Assembly (NCBI GenBank): GCA_023898725.1
Contig: CP060236.1
Span: forward strand, 124,001-188,000
Length of the DNA stretch: 64,000 nt
From: Alphaproteobacteria bacterium
GTDB lineage: Bacteria > Pseudomonadota > Alphaproteobacteria > JAUHZC01
Direction of reading: 5' to 3'
The notes beneath the pieces were generated by a model. It was given only the letters and a program-made list of their open reading frames with translations. It was not told the DNA's origin and did no database searches. This document shows, in pieces, positions 10,006-20,477 of this stretch. Every line of letters begins with the position of its first letter. The first letter of the stretch is position 1. The position numbers were made by a program, and so were the translations under genes.

Positions 10006-10039
10006 TGCTGCACTGAATAAAAAATGCATGACAGTGAAG

Positions 10040-10075
10040 AACTCTCAGAGGGTCTGCGCCCCTGAGAGTTTTTGT
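10040..10075 (+). terminator. Rho-independent terminator of ctrA
   Basis: Inverted repeat aactctcag...ctgagagtt with a GC-containing loop, followed by a T-rich run. It lies 35 bases after the ctrA stop. Confidence 0.85.
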
Positions 10076-10225
10076 TCTTCGCACCGTGTAACCCTAAACA
10101 GATTCAAAAAAACTATTTACCTTCGTTGAAATATTCGTGTATAAGCATGTGGGGATTTGTGCTGAATGGCACAACCCGAATATTATTATGATCTATTAAC
10201 ACAAGAGAGGATACGAACCCGATTC

Positions 10226-11779
10226 ATGTCTACTAAGCCTTCGGATAACACGCCAGAATTTGGCAAACTACGGTCTGTTTTGTGGCCAATTCACGGCCAT
10301 GAGCTCAAGAAATTTCTTCCCATGGGATTGATTTTGTTTTGCCTTCTCTTCAATTACACGATTCTTCGTGATTTGAAGGACTCCATCATTGTTAATGCCA
10401 GTGGCGCGGGAACTATCCCGTTTTTGAAACTATGGGGTGTTACACCAACGGCTATCTTATTTGTTATTTTGTATGCAAAGCTGAGCAATGCAATGACACG
10501 TGAGGGTGTTTTTTATACGCTTGTCACAGCATTTCTTGTGTACTTTGGCGCCTATGGCTTTTTCATTCACCCGAACGCTCACGCTCTTCAGGCCTCCGCG
10601 GAAACTCTCGAAGGCTGGCATGCTGCCTATCCATTCCTCAGTGGGCTAATCGATGTTGCGGGTAACTGGGGATATTCATCTTTCTATATTATGGCGGAAA
10701 TTTGGGGAAGCTCAATGGTAGCCTTGCTTTTCTGGCAATTTGCTAACCAAACAACACGGATCCGGGAAGCAAAGCGTTTTTATGGACTATTTGTTGTGTT
10801 AGGAAACGTAGCCCTTATGATTTCAGGTGAGCTGCTCGTGCAGTCCAACAATCCGCAGCTTATTGCTAGTCTTTTCCCAGAAATAAACGATCCCTTTGAG
10901 GTGATTGTTAAGTTCTTTATGGGTGCTGTCGTATTTTTTGGTCTTGTTTCCATGTATCTTTATCGCTGGATGCACACATCTGTACTAACAGACCCACAGT
11001 TCTTCGATGCCACAGAAGTGACGGTTAAGAAGAAGAAAGAAAAGCCGACATTAGCAGAAAGCGCAAAAATTATTTTCAGCTCCCCAGAACTTGGACTAAT
11101 TGCGCTTCTTATCATGGCCTACGGTATCACGATTAACTTAGCTGAGGTACAATGGAAGGACCAGATTAGGCTTTTCGTCAGTAATGAAGTGGATCCTAAG
11201 GCTGCATATGCTGCATTTATGGGACGCTTCTCATTCATCAATGGGCTGATCACAATTTTGTTTGGTTGGTTTATTGGTTCAGCGATTTTGCGCCGTTTTT
11301 CATGGCGTACAGCTGCGTCGATCACACCATTGTTTATGCTTTTGGGTGGTGCGCTATTTTTCGCATTTATCCTGTTGAAGTCAGACATGGGTGCGTTCTT
11401 GTCGACAATCCTTAATGAAGGGGCTACCCGCAATGCCATCGTTGCTGCGACAGCTCTTGGGTTTGCTGTGATTGTTATGGCTAAATCAATCAAGTATACG
11501 CTGTTTGATCCAACCAAGGAAATGGCTTATATTCCTTTAAATGCCGAACTGCAAAGCAAGGGTAAAGCGGCGGTAGACGTTATTGGTGGGCGTGCAGGAA
11601 AAAGTGGTGGTGCCTTCGTGCAATCCACACTTTTGATGCTATATGGCACAAAAGAAGCCTTTACCATTGCGCCGATTGCCTGTGGTGTTTTTATTACAAT
11701 CGCGCTTCTATGGCTTGTTGCCGTTAAAGCATTGAGCAAAAAAGTTGAAGAGGCAGGAGCAAAAACCACAAAGGCTTGA
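10226..11779 (+). CDS. tlc: ATP/ADP translocase (nucleotide transporter, Tlc family)
   Basis: Exchanges host ATP for bacterial ADP (or carries other nucleotides) across the inner membrane; the hallmark of energy parasitism in Rickettsiales, Chlamydiae and Holosporales-like bacteria. About 517 residues, with roughly twelve hydrophobic segments. Segments matching the Rickettsia Tlc proteins include HELKKFLPMGLILFCLLFNY, LRDLKDSIIVN, AEIWGSSMVALLFWQFANQ, EAKRFYGLF, LFDPTKEMAYIPL and VIGGRAGKSGGA. The start at 10226 (MSTKPSDN) matches the N terminus of the Rickettsia proteins; an ATG at 10166 is in frame but adds an atypical 20 residues. A terminator follows. Whether it carries ATP/ADP specifically cannot be told from sequence. 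Confidence 0.94.
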   Translation: MSTKPSDNTPEFGKLRSVLWPIHGHELKKFLPMGLILFCLLFNYTILRDLKDSIIVNASGAGTIPFLKLWGVTPTAILFVILYAKLSNAMTREGVFYTLVTAFLVYFGAYGFFIHPNAHALQASAETLEGWHAAYPFLSGLIDVAGNWGYSSFYIMAEIWGSSMVALLFWQFANQTTRIREAKRFYGLFVVLGNVALMISGELLVQSNNPQLIASLFPEINDPFEVIVKFFMGAVVFFGLVSMYLYRWMHTSVLTDPQFFDATEVTVKKKKEKPTLAESAKIIFSSPELGLIALLIMAYGITINLAEVQWKDQIRLFVSNEVDPKAAYAAFMGRFSFINGLITILFGWFIGSAILRRFSWRTAASITPLFMLLGGALFFAFILLKSDMGAFLSTILNEGATRNAIVAATALGFAVIVMAKSIKYTLFDPTKEMAYIPLNAELQSKGKAAVDVIGGRAGKSGGAFVQSTLLMLYGTKEAFTIAPIACGVFITIALLWLVAVKALSKKVEEAGAKTTKA

Positions 11780-11820
11780 TAATTTTCACGTTCTGAAAGG
11801 AATGGCTCACTCTTTTAACC

Positions 11821-11852
11821 AAAAAGCCCGTGTTACAAACACGGGCTTTTTT
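11821..11852 (+). terminator. Rho-independent terminator after the translocase gene
   Basis: agcccgtgtt...aacacgggct hairpin followed by six T residues, 41 bases after the stop codon. The flanking A and T runs would also allow function from the other strand. Confidence 0.88.
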
Positions 11853-11977
11853 ATGCAACATCATACGGAAATCTGCTTCTCATCAACTATCCAGTATTAA
11901 CGCAAATTTAATCTAATTTTTATTTATTATTTGTATATTCATGCTAGGGTTTAATAACAAAAGGGGGAAACAGGCAG

Positions 11978-12652
11978 ATGATACGGGTAAAGCCCATTAT
12001 TCTAAAAACTATTGTGTGTATGTGGGGAATAAGCCTAGCGTGTGCTGCCAAAAACTTTGATACAAAGACCCTACCTCATGGTGCTCACAGTACTTATCTG
12101 GCAACAAAAGCCACCACACCTACACTTAGTGCGCAGAATCTTCATCAGCAGACATTCGAAAATGTAAGTTTCACAATACGACCTACATGGAATAGTTCCC
12201 CCAACACAGGAAATCAGGGAAGCACATTTATGCTTGGTGTGGGGCGACGGGCCACAGCGGCTTTACCTCGTGCTTCATTGAAGTTTCAAACACCTCTTTA
12301 TGGTACATCGAGCATTCGTAAACTTTTGCGTATTAATGGCCGTGACTCTACTTCTCTTTTTATGCGCTTTGACTTTGATAAGAGCACAGCAACAAGCAAT
12401 TCATCCGGGATGTTTCATCAAGCTACCAAAGAAGCTCTTCATTATGGCCCCAGTGTGGGTGTGCAAGTAACCTTGACACCACGCTTTAATGTTGAAGCAG
12501 AGTATAACCCTAAGTTTGGCCTGCACCATTCAGAAACAAATAGTGGGAGTGGAAACTCATTGAGAAGCAAAATTAAAAATAAGCTTCATAAGGTCGAACG
12601 CGTTGATGAGTTTCGTGTGCGTATTAATATGCATTTTGGCAACACGCATTAG
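11978..12652 (+). CDS. Secreted protein, possible small outer-membrane beta-barrel
   Basis: 224 residues, not recognised as a named family. It starts with a signal peptide (basic MIRVKP, a hydrophobic stretch, cleavage probably after SLACA). The mature part alternates polar and hydrophobic residues (FMLGVGRRA, FMRFDFDK, VGVQVTLTPRFNVEAEYN) and ends with VRVRINMHF-like strands (FRVRINMHFG), as in outer-membrane barrels, which often finish in an aromatic residue a few positions from the end. A GGGGGAAA site precedes the ATG. It stands alone between the translocase terminator and convergent hemW. Confidence 0.65.
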   Translation: MIRVKPIILKTIVCMWGISLACAAKNFDTKTLPHGAHSTYLATKATTPTLSAQNLHQQTFENVSFTIRPTWNSSPNTGNQGSTFMLGVGRRATAALPRASLKFQTPLYGTSSIRKLLRINGRDSTSLFMRFDFDKSTATSNSSGMFHQATKEALHYGPSVGVQVTLTPRFNVEAEYNPKFGLHHSETNSGSGNSLRSKIKNKLHKVERVDEFRVRINMHFGNTH

Positions 12653-12660
12653 CCAACCGG

Positions 12661-13818
12661 CTAAAGAAGCTCGCACACATAACGCGTAATACGGTTCGTT
12701 ACAATACGATACTTTTCAGGGATGCGTAGAAACTGGTTTCTGTGTTCAAGATATCCATCCTCCAGTAACCAATGATTCTTAAGGTGGGCAAAAAGCCTCT
12801 CACATAACTGTTGAGATAAGGACGCAAGGTAAGTCACACTAAGGCCTTCTTGTAAGCGAAGCCCCATGAGAATGCACTCGTTAAATGCGGTTTCAGAAGT
12901 AATCACAGATTCCGTCTTTACACCAGACCCATGGCCCTCCACGGCGCGTAGCCATACATCTGGGGCCTTACACATGTATACCTCATATTTGTTGCTATCG
13001 CGTTGTATGCGTGAGTGTGCTCCTGGTCCAATCCCTAGATAATCCTTATATTTCCAATAGGTCAAATTATGGCGACTTTCATGGCCTGGTTTAGCGTAGT
13101 TGGATATTTCGTAAGATTTATACCCATGCGCTGCCATAATACGTCCTGTACATGCATACAGTTTCGCTGCCACATCATCAGAAGGCATGATAAAATCGCC
13201 CCTTTGGTGTTTTGTAAAAAAAGCTGTTTTTTCTTCGATTGTTAGTTGATAGAGGGACACATGGCCATTCGCGTGCATCATGGCTTCGGTGAGTTCTTCT
13301 TCCCAGTTTTCGATGGATTGATTGGGCTGCGCATAAATCAAATCAAACGAATAGCGATGAAAGTGCCTTCGCGCATAGGATAAGGCCTGCAAAGCCTCCG
13401 CTGATGAATGTTCGCGACCCAAAAACTGTAAGCGCTCGGCGCGCAAGGACTGAATTCCGACTGACACCCGATTAACGCCAGACGCAGAAAAAGCCTCAAA
13501 AGACTTGTTTTCAGAAGATGTAGGATTGGCTTCCAGTGTTATTTCACACTCTGGTAATACATGCCAGGTCTCCCGAACCATCGCAAGAATTTTACCCACT
13601 AAGTCCGGTGGCATTAAGGATGGTGTTCCTCCACCAAAAAAAATAGATGTTATGGTGCGCCGAGGCAGAATAGAACCCCAATAGCCAATACTTTTTCGAT
13701 AGGCATTTTCCCATCGCAGCACATCAATATGTGCACTCACATGGCTGTTAAAATCGCAATACGGGCATTTCGACTTGCAAAATGGCCAATGGATATAAAG
13801 CGCAAGAGGATCTATCAC
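12661..13818 (-). CDS. hemW: HemW-like radical SAM protein (heme chaperone, formerly HemN-like)
   Basis: Radical SAM protein of 385 residues. The cluster-binding CKSKCPYC has cysteines at 14, 18 and 21, preceded by LYIHWPF, and is followed by FFGGGTPSL (SAM-binding GGTP), VNRVSVGIQSL and YEISNYAKPG with HNLTYWKYKDYLGIGPGAHS. These are the HemW arrangement; true coproporphyrinogen dehydrogenase HemN has a longer N-terminal part with an extra cysteine. HemW binds heme and delivers it to membrane enzymes. Its start overlaps the rdgB stop by 4 bp (ATGA), a common pair. Confidence 0.92.
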   Translation of the reverse strand: MIDPLALYIHWPFCKSKCPYCDFNSHVSAHIDVLRWENAYRKSIGYWGSILPRRTITSIFFGGGTPSLMPPDLVGKILAMVRETWHVLPECEITLEANPTSSENKSFEAFSASGVNRVSVGIQSLRAERLQFLGREHSSAEALQALSYARRHFHRYSFDLIYAQPNQSIENWEEELTEAMMHANGHVSLYQLTIEEKTAFFTKHQRGDFIMPSDDVAAKLYACTGRIMAAHGYKSYEISNYAKPGHESRHNLTYWKYKDYLGIGPGAHSRIQRDSNKYEVYMCKAPDVWLRAVEGHGSGVKTESVITSETAFNECILMGLRLQEGLSVTYLASLSQQLCERLFAHLKNHWLLEDGYLEHRNQFLRIPEKYRIVTNRITRYVCELL

Positions 13819-14399
13819 GCCCCAAGTGCCTTCATATAGTCACTAAAAATACTGCATGCCCGCGCACGGTGGCTTATCAGTCGTTTAATAGTGGCACCGA
13901 GTTCTGCAAATGTCTCTGCATATCCTAGCGGAATAAAAATAGCATCATAGCCAAACCCATCTTTTCCACGAGCCGGAAATGTAACATGCCCATCTACACG
14001 CCCACAAAATGTTCGTGTCACATTGCTAGAAGAGTCATGGTACGCAATGACACACTCAAAAAATGCTGGCACCACATCAGACCCTAATTCTGCATGCATG
14101 ACAGAAAAAACTTTGGGGAAACCCCCATTGCTAATGGCATAACGTGATGAATGAACCCCTGCAACATGTGGGAAGAGAGGGATAACAAGACCACTATCAT
14201 CTGCAAAAGTAGGTTTTTTTGAATGTTCTCCAAGGGTTGTGGCCTTAATAATGGCATTCTCGGTGAACGTCTCTCCCGACTCAATGGTTGCTTGGGGTTT
14301 AAATCTTTGCGCTGAGTGTACCCTGATACCAGAAGGACTTAAAAGTTCCCTATACTCTCCTAGTTTGTGCTCGTTTGCCGAAGCAAAAAGAAGGTTCAT
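13815..14399 (-). CDS. rdgB: RdgB/HAM1-type non-canonical purine NTP pyrophosphatase
   Basis: House-cleaning enzyme that hydrolyses dITP, dXTP and related nucleotides. 194 residues. Family signatures: LLFASANEHKLGEYRELL at the start, ESGETFTENAIIKA, FADDSGLVIP, VAGVHSSRYA, ARGKDGFGYDAIFIP and the C-terminal ISHRARA. ATG preceded by AGGAATC. The first gene of a two-gene unit with hemW. Confidence 0.94.
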   Translation of the reverse strand: MNLLFASANEHKLGEYRELLSPSGIRVHSAQRFKPQATIESGETFTENAIIKATTLGEHSKKPTFADDSGLVIPLFPHVAGVHSSRYAISNGGFPKVFSVMHAELGSDVVPAFFECVIAYHDSSSNVTRTFCGRVDGHVTFPARGKDGFGYDAIFIPLGYAETFAELGATIKRLISHRARACSIFSDYMKALGA

Positions 14400-14635
14400 T
14401 TAACTGATTCCTAATGATTATTCCATACCCATGCACAATGATACATTATCAAACAAGAATCCATACTATACCACTCTTTGTCCCAAGAAAATTTTCCTCC
14501 TGATAGCCTAACTTTCCTATGATTGTGTCTATCGCTTCTGCACACGTGTAATAACCCTTGGCAAGAAGTCCACCTGGGAAACTTGCCTAATGCAGCAAGA
14601 GATTGTACAAAGGCTAAGCATGTACAGGAATAATC

Positions 14636-17461
14636 ATGGTGAATGAAACGATACACATCGCAGGAGCTAGGGAGCATAACCTTAAAAATATAACGGTTAC
14701 CATTCCTCGGAACAAACTCGTTGTTATTACAGGACCGAGTGGTTCGGGGAAATCGTCACTTGCTTTTGATACATTATATGCTGAAGGACAACGGCGCTAT
14801 GTGGAGAGTCTCTCCGCTTACGCACGACAATTTTTGAACATGATGCAAAAACCAGATGTAGACAGTATTGATGGCTTGTCTCCTGCAATTTCTATTGAAC
14901 AGAAAACAACGTCTAAAAATCCTCGGTCAACGGTAGGAACAATCACAGAGATTTATGACTACTTACGCGTATTATTTGCGCGCATTGGTGTTCCCTACTC
15001 TCCAGCAACGGGTAAGCCAATTTTTAGCCAAACTGTATCGCAAATGGTTGACCGGATCCTTCTCTTAGAAGAGGGGACAAAAATACTTCTGCTCGCTCCC
15101 ATTGTGCGTGGACGCAAGGGTGAGTATAAGAAAGATATTGATGATCTGCGTAAAAAGGGATTTCAGCGCCTTCATATCAATGGTGTTTTGTATGATATCG
15201 ATGAAACGCCAGCACTCGACAAAAAGCTTAAGCACACCATTCGCGTGGTAATTGATCGTCTGGTCGTGCGCCCTGATCTTGGGACTCGCTTAGCACAAGG
15301 AATTGAAACCGCGCTTCATTTAAGTGACGGACTTGCAGAGATTCTAACAATTGGCGATGATAATATAACGTTGTTTTCGTCACGCTATAGCTGTCCTGAA
15401 TCTGGGTTTGTTATTGATGAACTTGAACCAAGACTCTTCTCGTTTAACAGCCCATACGGTGCTTGCTCTACATGTGGTGGTCTTGGCATTAAGGTAGACT
15501 TTGATCCAGGGCGCATTATCCCTGATCCCCATAGACCCCTTATCGACGGTGCCATCAAACCCTGGAATACGAGCTTTCGTTTTTACTACCATCAGGTATT
15601 AGGCGCTGTACTCAATCACTATAAAATCCCTTTTGATACCCCCTATGAAGAGCTTTCCCAAACAATCAAAGACATCGTTTTATATGGATCGAAAGGGGAA
15701 AAAATTCCTATGGCGCTCGAGGATAGCAGCAACACATACCGCAGTAATAAAGCCTTTGAGGGCGTGATTCCCAACCTGCAGCGCCGTTACGAAAATGGTG
15801 ATGACAAAATGAAAGAAGAGCTCTCTGTGTATCAAAGCCAAAAACCCTGCCTTGACTGCCATGGCATGCGTGTCAATGAAATGGCCCGTGCTGTCAAAAT
15901 TACGAGCAAACACATTGGGGAAATCTGCCAACTTTCTATTTCTGAAGCCTTATCCTGGTTTCAAGAATTACCAGGTCTTCTTACGACACAAGAGCAATCT
16001 ATTGCTGATCGCCTCATCAAGGAAATACACGAGCGACTATTTTTTCTTTCGCGTGTGGGGTTAAACTATCTCACACTCAATCGTACCTCAGGAACGCTCT
16101 CAGGAGGAGAGTCCCAGCGTATCCGTCTGGCATCCCAAATTGGCTCGGGCTTGACAGGTGTTATGTATGTTCTTGATGAGCCATCAATTGGCCTTCATCA
16201 GCGTGATAACGATCGTCTCTTAGAAACGCTCAAACACCTGCGTGATCTTGGAAACACTGTCATTGTGGTAGAGCATGATGAGGATGCAATGCGTATGGCA
16301 GATTACCTGATTGACATGGGACCTGGCGCAGGAAGTCTTGGGGGGCAAGTTGTTGATGCTGGTCACCCTGATGAGGTTATCAAAAACAACAAAGGCATTA
16401 CGGCTGCCTATCTTTCCGGAAAAGAAAAGATAGCAGTGCCAACAGAGCGACGCAAGGGAATAGGGAAAAATATCACCATTAGAAACGCGACCACGAATAA
16501 CTTACGCAATCTCACTGTGGACTTCCCTTTGGGAACTTTTACCTGTGTTACAGGTGTATCGGGAGGTGGAAAATCGAGCCTTGTCATTGAAACCCTGTAT
16601 AAAGCCCTTGCCCGGAAGATCAATGGAGCAACTGATACCCCTGGGGCACATGAGTCTCTAGAGGGCGTGAGTTTTATTGATAAGATTATCGACATCGATC
16701 AGTCACCGATCGGACGCACACCACGATCAAACCCGGCTACCTATACAGGTGTCTTTGGACCTATTCGCGACTGGTTTACAGGGCTTCCTGAAGCAAAAGT
16801 TCGTGGCTATAAAGCAGGACGCTTTTCTTTCAATGTGAAAGGGGGGCGCTGCGAAGCTTGTCAAGGCGACGGGGTCATCAAGATAGAAATGCATTTTCTT
16901 GCTGATGTATACGTGACATGTGACCAGTGCAAAGGACACCGTTACAATCGAGAAACCTTAGAAGTACGCTATAAAAATAAATCCATTGCCGATGTTCTTG
17001 ATATGACGGTCGATGAAGGAGCTGACTTTTTTGCGGCTATTCCAACCATTGCAAACCGCCTGGTAACTTTACAAAAAGTAGGTCTGGGCTACATGCACAT
17101 TGGGCAACGGGCAACAACGCTCTCCGGTGGTGAAGCACAGCGTATCAAACTATCCAAAGAGTTAAGCAAGCGGGCCACAGGCCGCACGTTATATATTCTT
17201 GATGAGCCAACAACCGGTTTGCATTTTGATGATATTCGAAAGCTGCTCGAGGTTCTGCATACCCTTGTTGATCAAGGAAACACAGTTGTTGTGATTGAAC
17301 ACAATTTGGATGTCATCAAAACTGCAGATTGGATCATTGATATTGGTCCAGAAGGAGGTGACGGTGGAGGGCAATTGGTCATTGCAGATACCCCCGAGAA
17401 TGTAGCCATGTGTGACAAAAGCTTCACGGGAAAATATTTGAAAGCCTGTCTAAAACCATAG
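14636..17461 (+). CDS. uvrA: Excinuclease ABC subunit A (UvrA)
   Basis: DNA-damage sensor ATPase of nucleotide excision repair; loads UvrB at lesions. 941 residues, typical length, with two ABC modules: first Walker [10 protein letters not shown] at 33-41, signature [16 protein letters not shown] with [11 protein letters not shown]; second Walker [10 protein letters not shown], signature [11 protein letters not shown] with [11 protein letters not shown]. Zinc-binding cysteine clusters are visible (CSTCGG; CEACQG and CDQCKG). AGGA precedes the ATG. The 236-bp gap upstream, divergent from rdgB, shows no gene. Confidence 0.97.
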   Translation: MVNETIHIAGAREHNLKNITVTIPRNKLVVITGPSGSGKSSLAFDTLYAEGQRRYVESLSAYARQFLNMMQKPDVDSIDGLSPAISIEQKTTSKNPRSTVGTITEIYDYLRVLFARIGVPYSPATGKPIFSQTVSQMVDRILLLEEGTKILLLAPIVRGRKGEYKKDIDDLRKKGFQRLHINGVLYDIDETPALDKKLKHTIRVVIDRLVVRPDLGTRLAQGIETALHLSDGLAEILTIGDDNITLFSSRYSCPESGFVIDELEPRLFSFNSPYGACSTCGGLGIKVDFDPGRIIPDPHRPLIDGAIKPWNTSFRFYYHQVLGAVLNHYKIPFDTPYEELSQTIKDIVLYGSKGEKIPMALEDSSNTYRSNKAFEGVIPNLQRRYENGDDKMKEELSVYQSQKPCLDCHGMRVNEMARAVKITSKHIGEICQLSISEALSWFQELPGLLTTQEQSIADRLIKEIHERLFFLSRVGLNYLTLNRTSGTLSGGESQRIRLASQIGSGLTGVMYVLDEPSIGLHQRDNDRLLETLKHLRDLGNTVIVVEHDEDAMRMADYLIDMGPGAGSLGGQVVDAGHPDEVIKNNKGITAAYLSGKEKIAVPTERRKGIGKNITIRNATTNNLRNLTVDFPLGTFTCVTGVSGGGKSSLVIETLYKALARKINGATDTPGAHESLEGVSFIDKIIDIDQSPIGRTPRSNPATYTGVFGPIRDWFTGLPEAKVRGYKAGRFSFNVKGGRCEACQGDGVIKIEMHFLADVYVTCDQCKGHRYNRETLEVRYKNKSIADVLDMTVDEGADFFAAIPTIANRLVTLQKVGLGYMHIGQRATTLSGGEAQRIKLSKELSKRATGRTLYILDEPTTGLHFDDIRKLLEVLHTLVDQGNTVVVIEHNLDVIKTADWIIDIGPEGGDGGGQLVIADTPENVAMCDKSFTGKYLKACLKP

Positions 17462-17591
17462 GTGTACTGACTAATAACAGGGACACATAAGAAAACATTT
17501 TCTGCTTATTATGAGAATCTTTATAGAAGTTTTTCGTAAATAAAAGTTCTTCAAAGCCCACATATCGGCACTCGACCTGTGCTCGATTACA

Positions 17592-18788
17592 CTAGGCCAT
17601 TTTTTTGCGCACACCAGTGGTCTTAACAGAAGCCTGGGACGAGACAGTCGCCTCTTCCGCCAGTTCATGATTGGCAATCGTTGCAAGGGTTCTACTAAGG
17701 ATGCGAATTTCGCTGCGTATGTCTCTGGTAAGGGCCTCATTGCCTTGAGCTGTTGTCTCGACAAGCTGGCGGGCACTTTGTTCCAAGCTACGAATATGAG
17801 CAGCGGTCGCATTATCCACACCAAAATTATGCGTGCGAATGGCTTCTTTGAATTCCGTTGTAGAGTCCTGTAAGGAAAGAATGTTTTCTGCAACCTTTAA
17901 CAACACATCATGTTCCGCATAACGCTGATCAACCACCCGCGCCAAGCTATCATTCAGACGCTCTACCGCATGTGTCAAGATTTGCTGTTGATTGTGTTGC
18001 GTAGTAAATGCTTTTACAATGCTTTCAAAGTTTTCAGATGTAAGGGTGAGGAGCGCGTGTAAAAGCTGCGGTGATTCGGCAGACGTCGTGCGTAACTTTT
18101 CATCCGAAGGAATGCAGTTTGTGTTCATCCATGCGCCTATATGTTCGAGAAAACGGGTGCGGGCTTGATGCGTGTGAAGCTCAAGAAAACCAAGAACGAG
18201 TGACGAAAAAAGTCCAATCAGAGAGGAACTAAAGGCAATTCCCATGCCGCTCAGAGGACTTTCAAGACCGGCCTTAAGCGTAGCGAGGAAATCCCCACCC
18301 AGGTTAGCATCCGTAGGCATAGCAACAACAACGTTTGATACAGACTGTAAGGTGATGGAAAGCCCCCAGAATGTTCCAAGAAGCCCCAGAAAAATGGTGA
18401 CCCCCATAATATAACGCGCAATCTCACGTTGCTCCACGAGAATCGCTTCCACCGCTTCATGAACGGCCGTCAAAGCTGTGCGTGTTATCGGGCTGTCTTC
18501 ATCCGCCAGAAGATCTTTAAGCCCAGACAGCAAGCGTGGTTTTTTCCCAAGAAGTTTAAGCGTTGGAGTTTCATCCGTGAGGCTTTTCAGCCACTTCAGC
18601 TCCGGGGTGAACTGACGTACGTAGCGAAAGGAAAGAAAAATACCAATGCTTGCAACCAGTGCGATCGTCCCATTGAGAATGGGATTCTGTAGAAAAATCG
18701 TCTGAAGAACTTCCCAGTTGTATCCAAGAATGGCACACACAAGAAAAATAAAAGAGATCATCCGCAAGTAAAGAGAATTCAGGAACAT
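17592..18788 (-). CDS. MotA/TolQ/ExbB-like proton-channel family protein
   Basis: 398 residues. Two hydrophobic segments near the N terminus (about 10-60), a cytoplasmic linker, then a pair of membrane segments with GVTIFLGLLGTFWGLSITL (around 130-148) and GMGIAFSSSLIGLFSSLVLGF, the conserved core of ExbB/TolQ/MotA stators. The C-terminal ~170 residues are helical with repeated RxLxx patterns and look coiled-coil. In alphaproteobacteria such proteins usually lie next to an OmpA/MotB-like partner; none is adjacent here and no flagellar genes are in the window. The role is therefore unclear: envelope energisation or division-linked constriction are possibilities. The start is not fixed by a good ribosome site; M10 is an alternative. 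Confidence 0.75.
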   Translation of the reverse strand: MFLNSLYLRMISFIFLVCAILGYNWEVLQTIFLQNPILNGTIALVASIGIFLSFRYVRQFTPELKWLKSLTDETPTLKLLGKKPRLLSGLKDLLADEDSPITRTALTAVHEAVEAILVEQREIARYIMGVTIFLGLLGTFWGLSITLQSVSNVVVAMPTDANLGGDFLATLKAGLESPLSGMGIAFSSSLIGLFSSLVLGFLELHTHQARTRFLEHIGAWMNTNCIPSDEKLRTTSAESPQLLHALLTLTSENFESIVKAFTTQHNQQQILTHAVERLNDSLARVVDQRYAEHDVLLKVAENILSLQDSTTEFKEAIRTHNFGVDNATAAHIRSLEQSARQLVETTAQGNEALTRDIRSEIRILSRTLATIANHELAEEATVSSQASVKTTGVRKKMA

Positions 18789-18878
18789 TAAATCACGACT
18801 CTAATAATAATTACACTCTATAACTAAGAACGCTTTATCGCAACACGTGAATATAGAATTCCCAAAAAAGATCTAACA

Positions 18879-18954
<76 letters not shown>

Positions 18955-19155
18955 ACGATGTGCTCCTTTATGAACCAAAAAATAGGGTGCTGTCAAGCTC
19001 CTGCGTATGACTCTTGGGTACAAATTGAAGAAGAAAAACACGATGATAGGTCAAGATTTTTGGGAAAAAGTATATTTTTGTATTAACATATGAGAAATTG
19101 TCAGCTATAAAGACCGCAATGATACCTACTTTTAAATTGAAAAAGAGCGCAAACG

Positions 19156-19779
19156 ATGAGAGATAATGTAAAAATTGAAGCCGCGGTACGTGAAAGCGTT
19201 GGTACTGGTTCAGCAAGGGAAGCTCGGCGTGCAGGAATGCTCCCTGTGTCGATTTATGGTGGCAAAGAAAAACCCGTAGCGGCTACGATAAGCCCTAAAG
19301 CTATCTTTCATGAAATTCAGACTTTGCGATTTTTTACGCATGTGTATGAGCTTAATTTTGGTGGAAAAATACAGCGTGTGATCCCACGTGATGTTCAGCG
19401 CCATCCCGTAACAGATGTCCCCCTTCATATTGATTTTATGCGTGTGTCTGGATCTGATTCCATTCATGTGCATATTCCCGTTCACCTTATCAATGAAGAT
19501 AAGTGTGAGGGCCTAAAACGTGGTGGAGTGCTTAACACAATACTTCATGAGATCGAGGTTGTGTGTCCTGTCGGGTCCATACCTGAATCTCTTGAGGCGG
19601 ACCTAGCGGGGGTTTCTCTCGGCCACAGCCTGCACACTGATGCGTTAGTGCTCCCTAAGGGTGTGAAAATAGCGCATCCCGAGCGTGACAATACACTCGC
19701 GACAATTGTTGTTCCTTCATCTGTAAAGGCAGAAACCGAAGCAGCCGCTGAAGCTGAAGAAGACGCCACAGACGCCTAA
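19156..19779 (+). CDS. rplY: 50S ribosomal protein L25 / general stress protein Ctc
   Basis: Binds 5S rRNA in the large subunit. 207 residues, the long (Ctc) form with an N-terminal L25 domain (EAAVRESVGTGSARE, RRAGMLPVSIYGG) and a C-terminal beta domain (HIDFMRVSGSDSIHVHIPV, GGVLNTILHEIEVVC). It ends in an alanine/glutamate-rich acidic tail, as usual in alphaproteobacteria. Followed by pth and ychF, a conserved alphaproteobacterial trio. Confidence 0.95.
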   Translation: MRDNVKIEAAVRESVGTGSAREARRAGMLPVSIYGGKEKPVAATISPKAIFHEIQTLRFFTHVYELNFGGKIQRVIPRDVQRHPVTDVPLHIDFMRVSGSDSIHVHIPVHLINEDKCEGLKRGGVLNTILHEIEVVCPVGSIPESLEADLAGVSLGHSLHTDALVLPKGVKIAHPERDNTLATIVVPSSVKAETEAAAEAEEDATDA

Positions 19780-19892
19780 GCCTTCCCACCCGTTTCTGCA
19801 GTGAAATGATTGCTCATAGATTTTTTGTGGTCCTTTGTTTCATAGAGGACATAATGTTGTTCAACTTCAACGTTCTGAAACTTTGGTAATCC

Positions 19893-20468
19893 ATGCCTGT
19901 AACATCTGAACCTTTTTTGATCGTTGGGCTTGGTAATCCCGGATCGACGTATGCTCTTCATCGCCATAACGTTGGCTTTATGGCACTTGATGAGATTGCA
20001 GCATGCTTCAATGTCACTGAGTTTAAAGCAAAGAAATCTTCTTTGCTTGCTGAAACACGCATTGATGGAGCTCGTGTTTTCCTTTTAAAACCACTGTTGT
20101 ACATGAACTGTTCGGGGAAACCTGTGCGACAGTGTATGGATTATTACACTATTGGCTTGGATAATGTTCTGGTGATTCATGATGAGCTTGACCTTCCTTT
20201 TGGACAGATGCAACTCAAAAAAGGGGGAGGAAGTGCTGGGCATAACGGCATTAAGGACCTTAAGGCCCATTGTGGTGAGGATTTTTGGCGTATCCGTTTT
20301 GGGATCGACCACCCTGGGGACTCTGCACATGTGAGTAGCTACGTTCTCAGCAATTTTTCCAAACCCGAAATCAATCGTGTTGGGAGTGCGCTTGATACCC
20401 TTGCTTCTCATCTCACTGAGTGGATTATCAACGATACACATAGTTTTCAACAGTCGCTCAAAAAATAG
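19893..20468 (+). CDS. pth: Peptidyl-tRNA hydrolase
   Basis: Releases peptides from tRNAs that fall off the ribosome. 191 residues. LIVGLGNPGSTYALHRHNVGF carries N15 and the catalytic H25 (written here in two parts: LIVGLGNPG, then RHNVGF); LLKPLLYMNCSGKPV, VIHDELDLPFG and GGGSAGHNGIKDL are all present. The upstream ribosome site is weak (TTGGTAA). Between rplY and ychF. Confidence 0.95.
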   Translation: MPVTSEPFLIVGLGNPGSTYALHRHNVGFMALDEIAACFNVTEFKAKKSSLLAETRIDGARVFLLKPLLYMNCSGKPVRQCMDYYTIGLDNVLVIHDELDLPFGQMQLKKGGGSAGHNGIKDLKAHCGEDFWRIRFGIDHPGDSAHVSSYVLSNFSKPEINRVGSALDTLASHLTEWIINDTHSFQQSLKK

Positions 20469-20477
20469 GAGGAAAAA

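Noticed and set aside
12650..12665. Short hairpin ttagcc..ggctaa between the putative outer-membrane protein gene and hemW
   Set aside because: Only six base pairs and no T-run on either strand; too weak to call a terminator.
17462..17591. Possible terminator after uvrA (ataagaaaa...tttctgcttat)
   Set aside because: Imperfect, AT-only stem without a following T-run.
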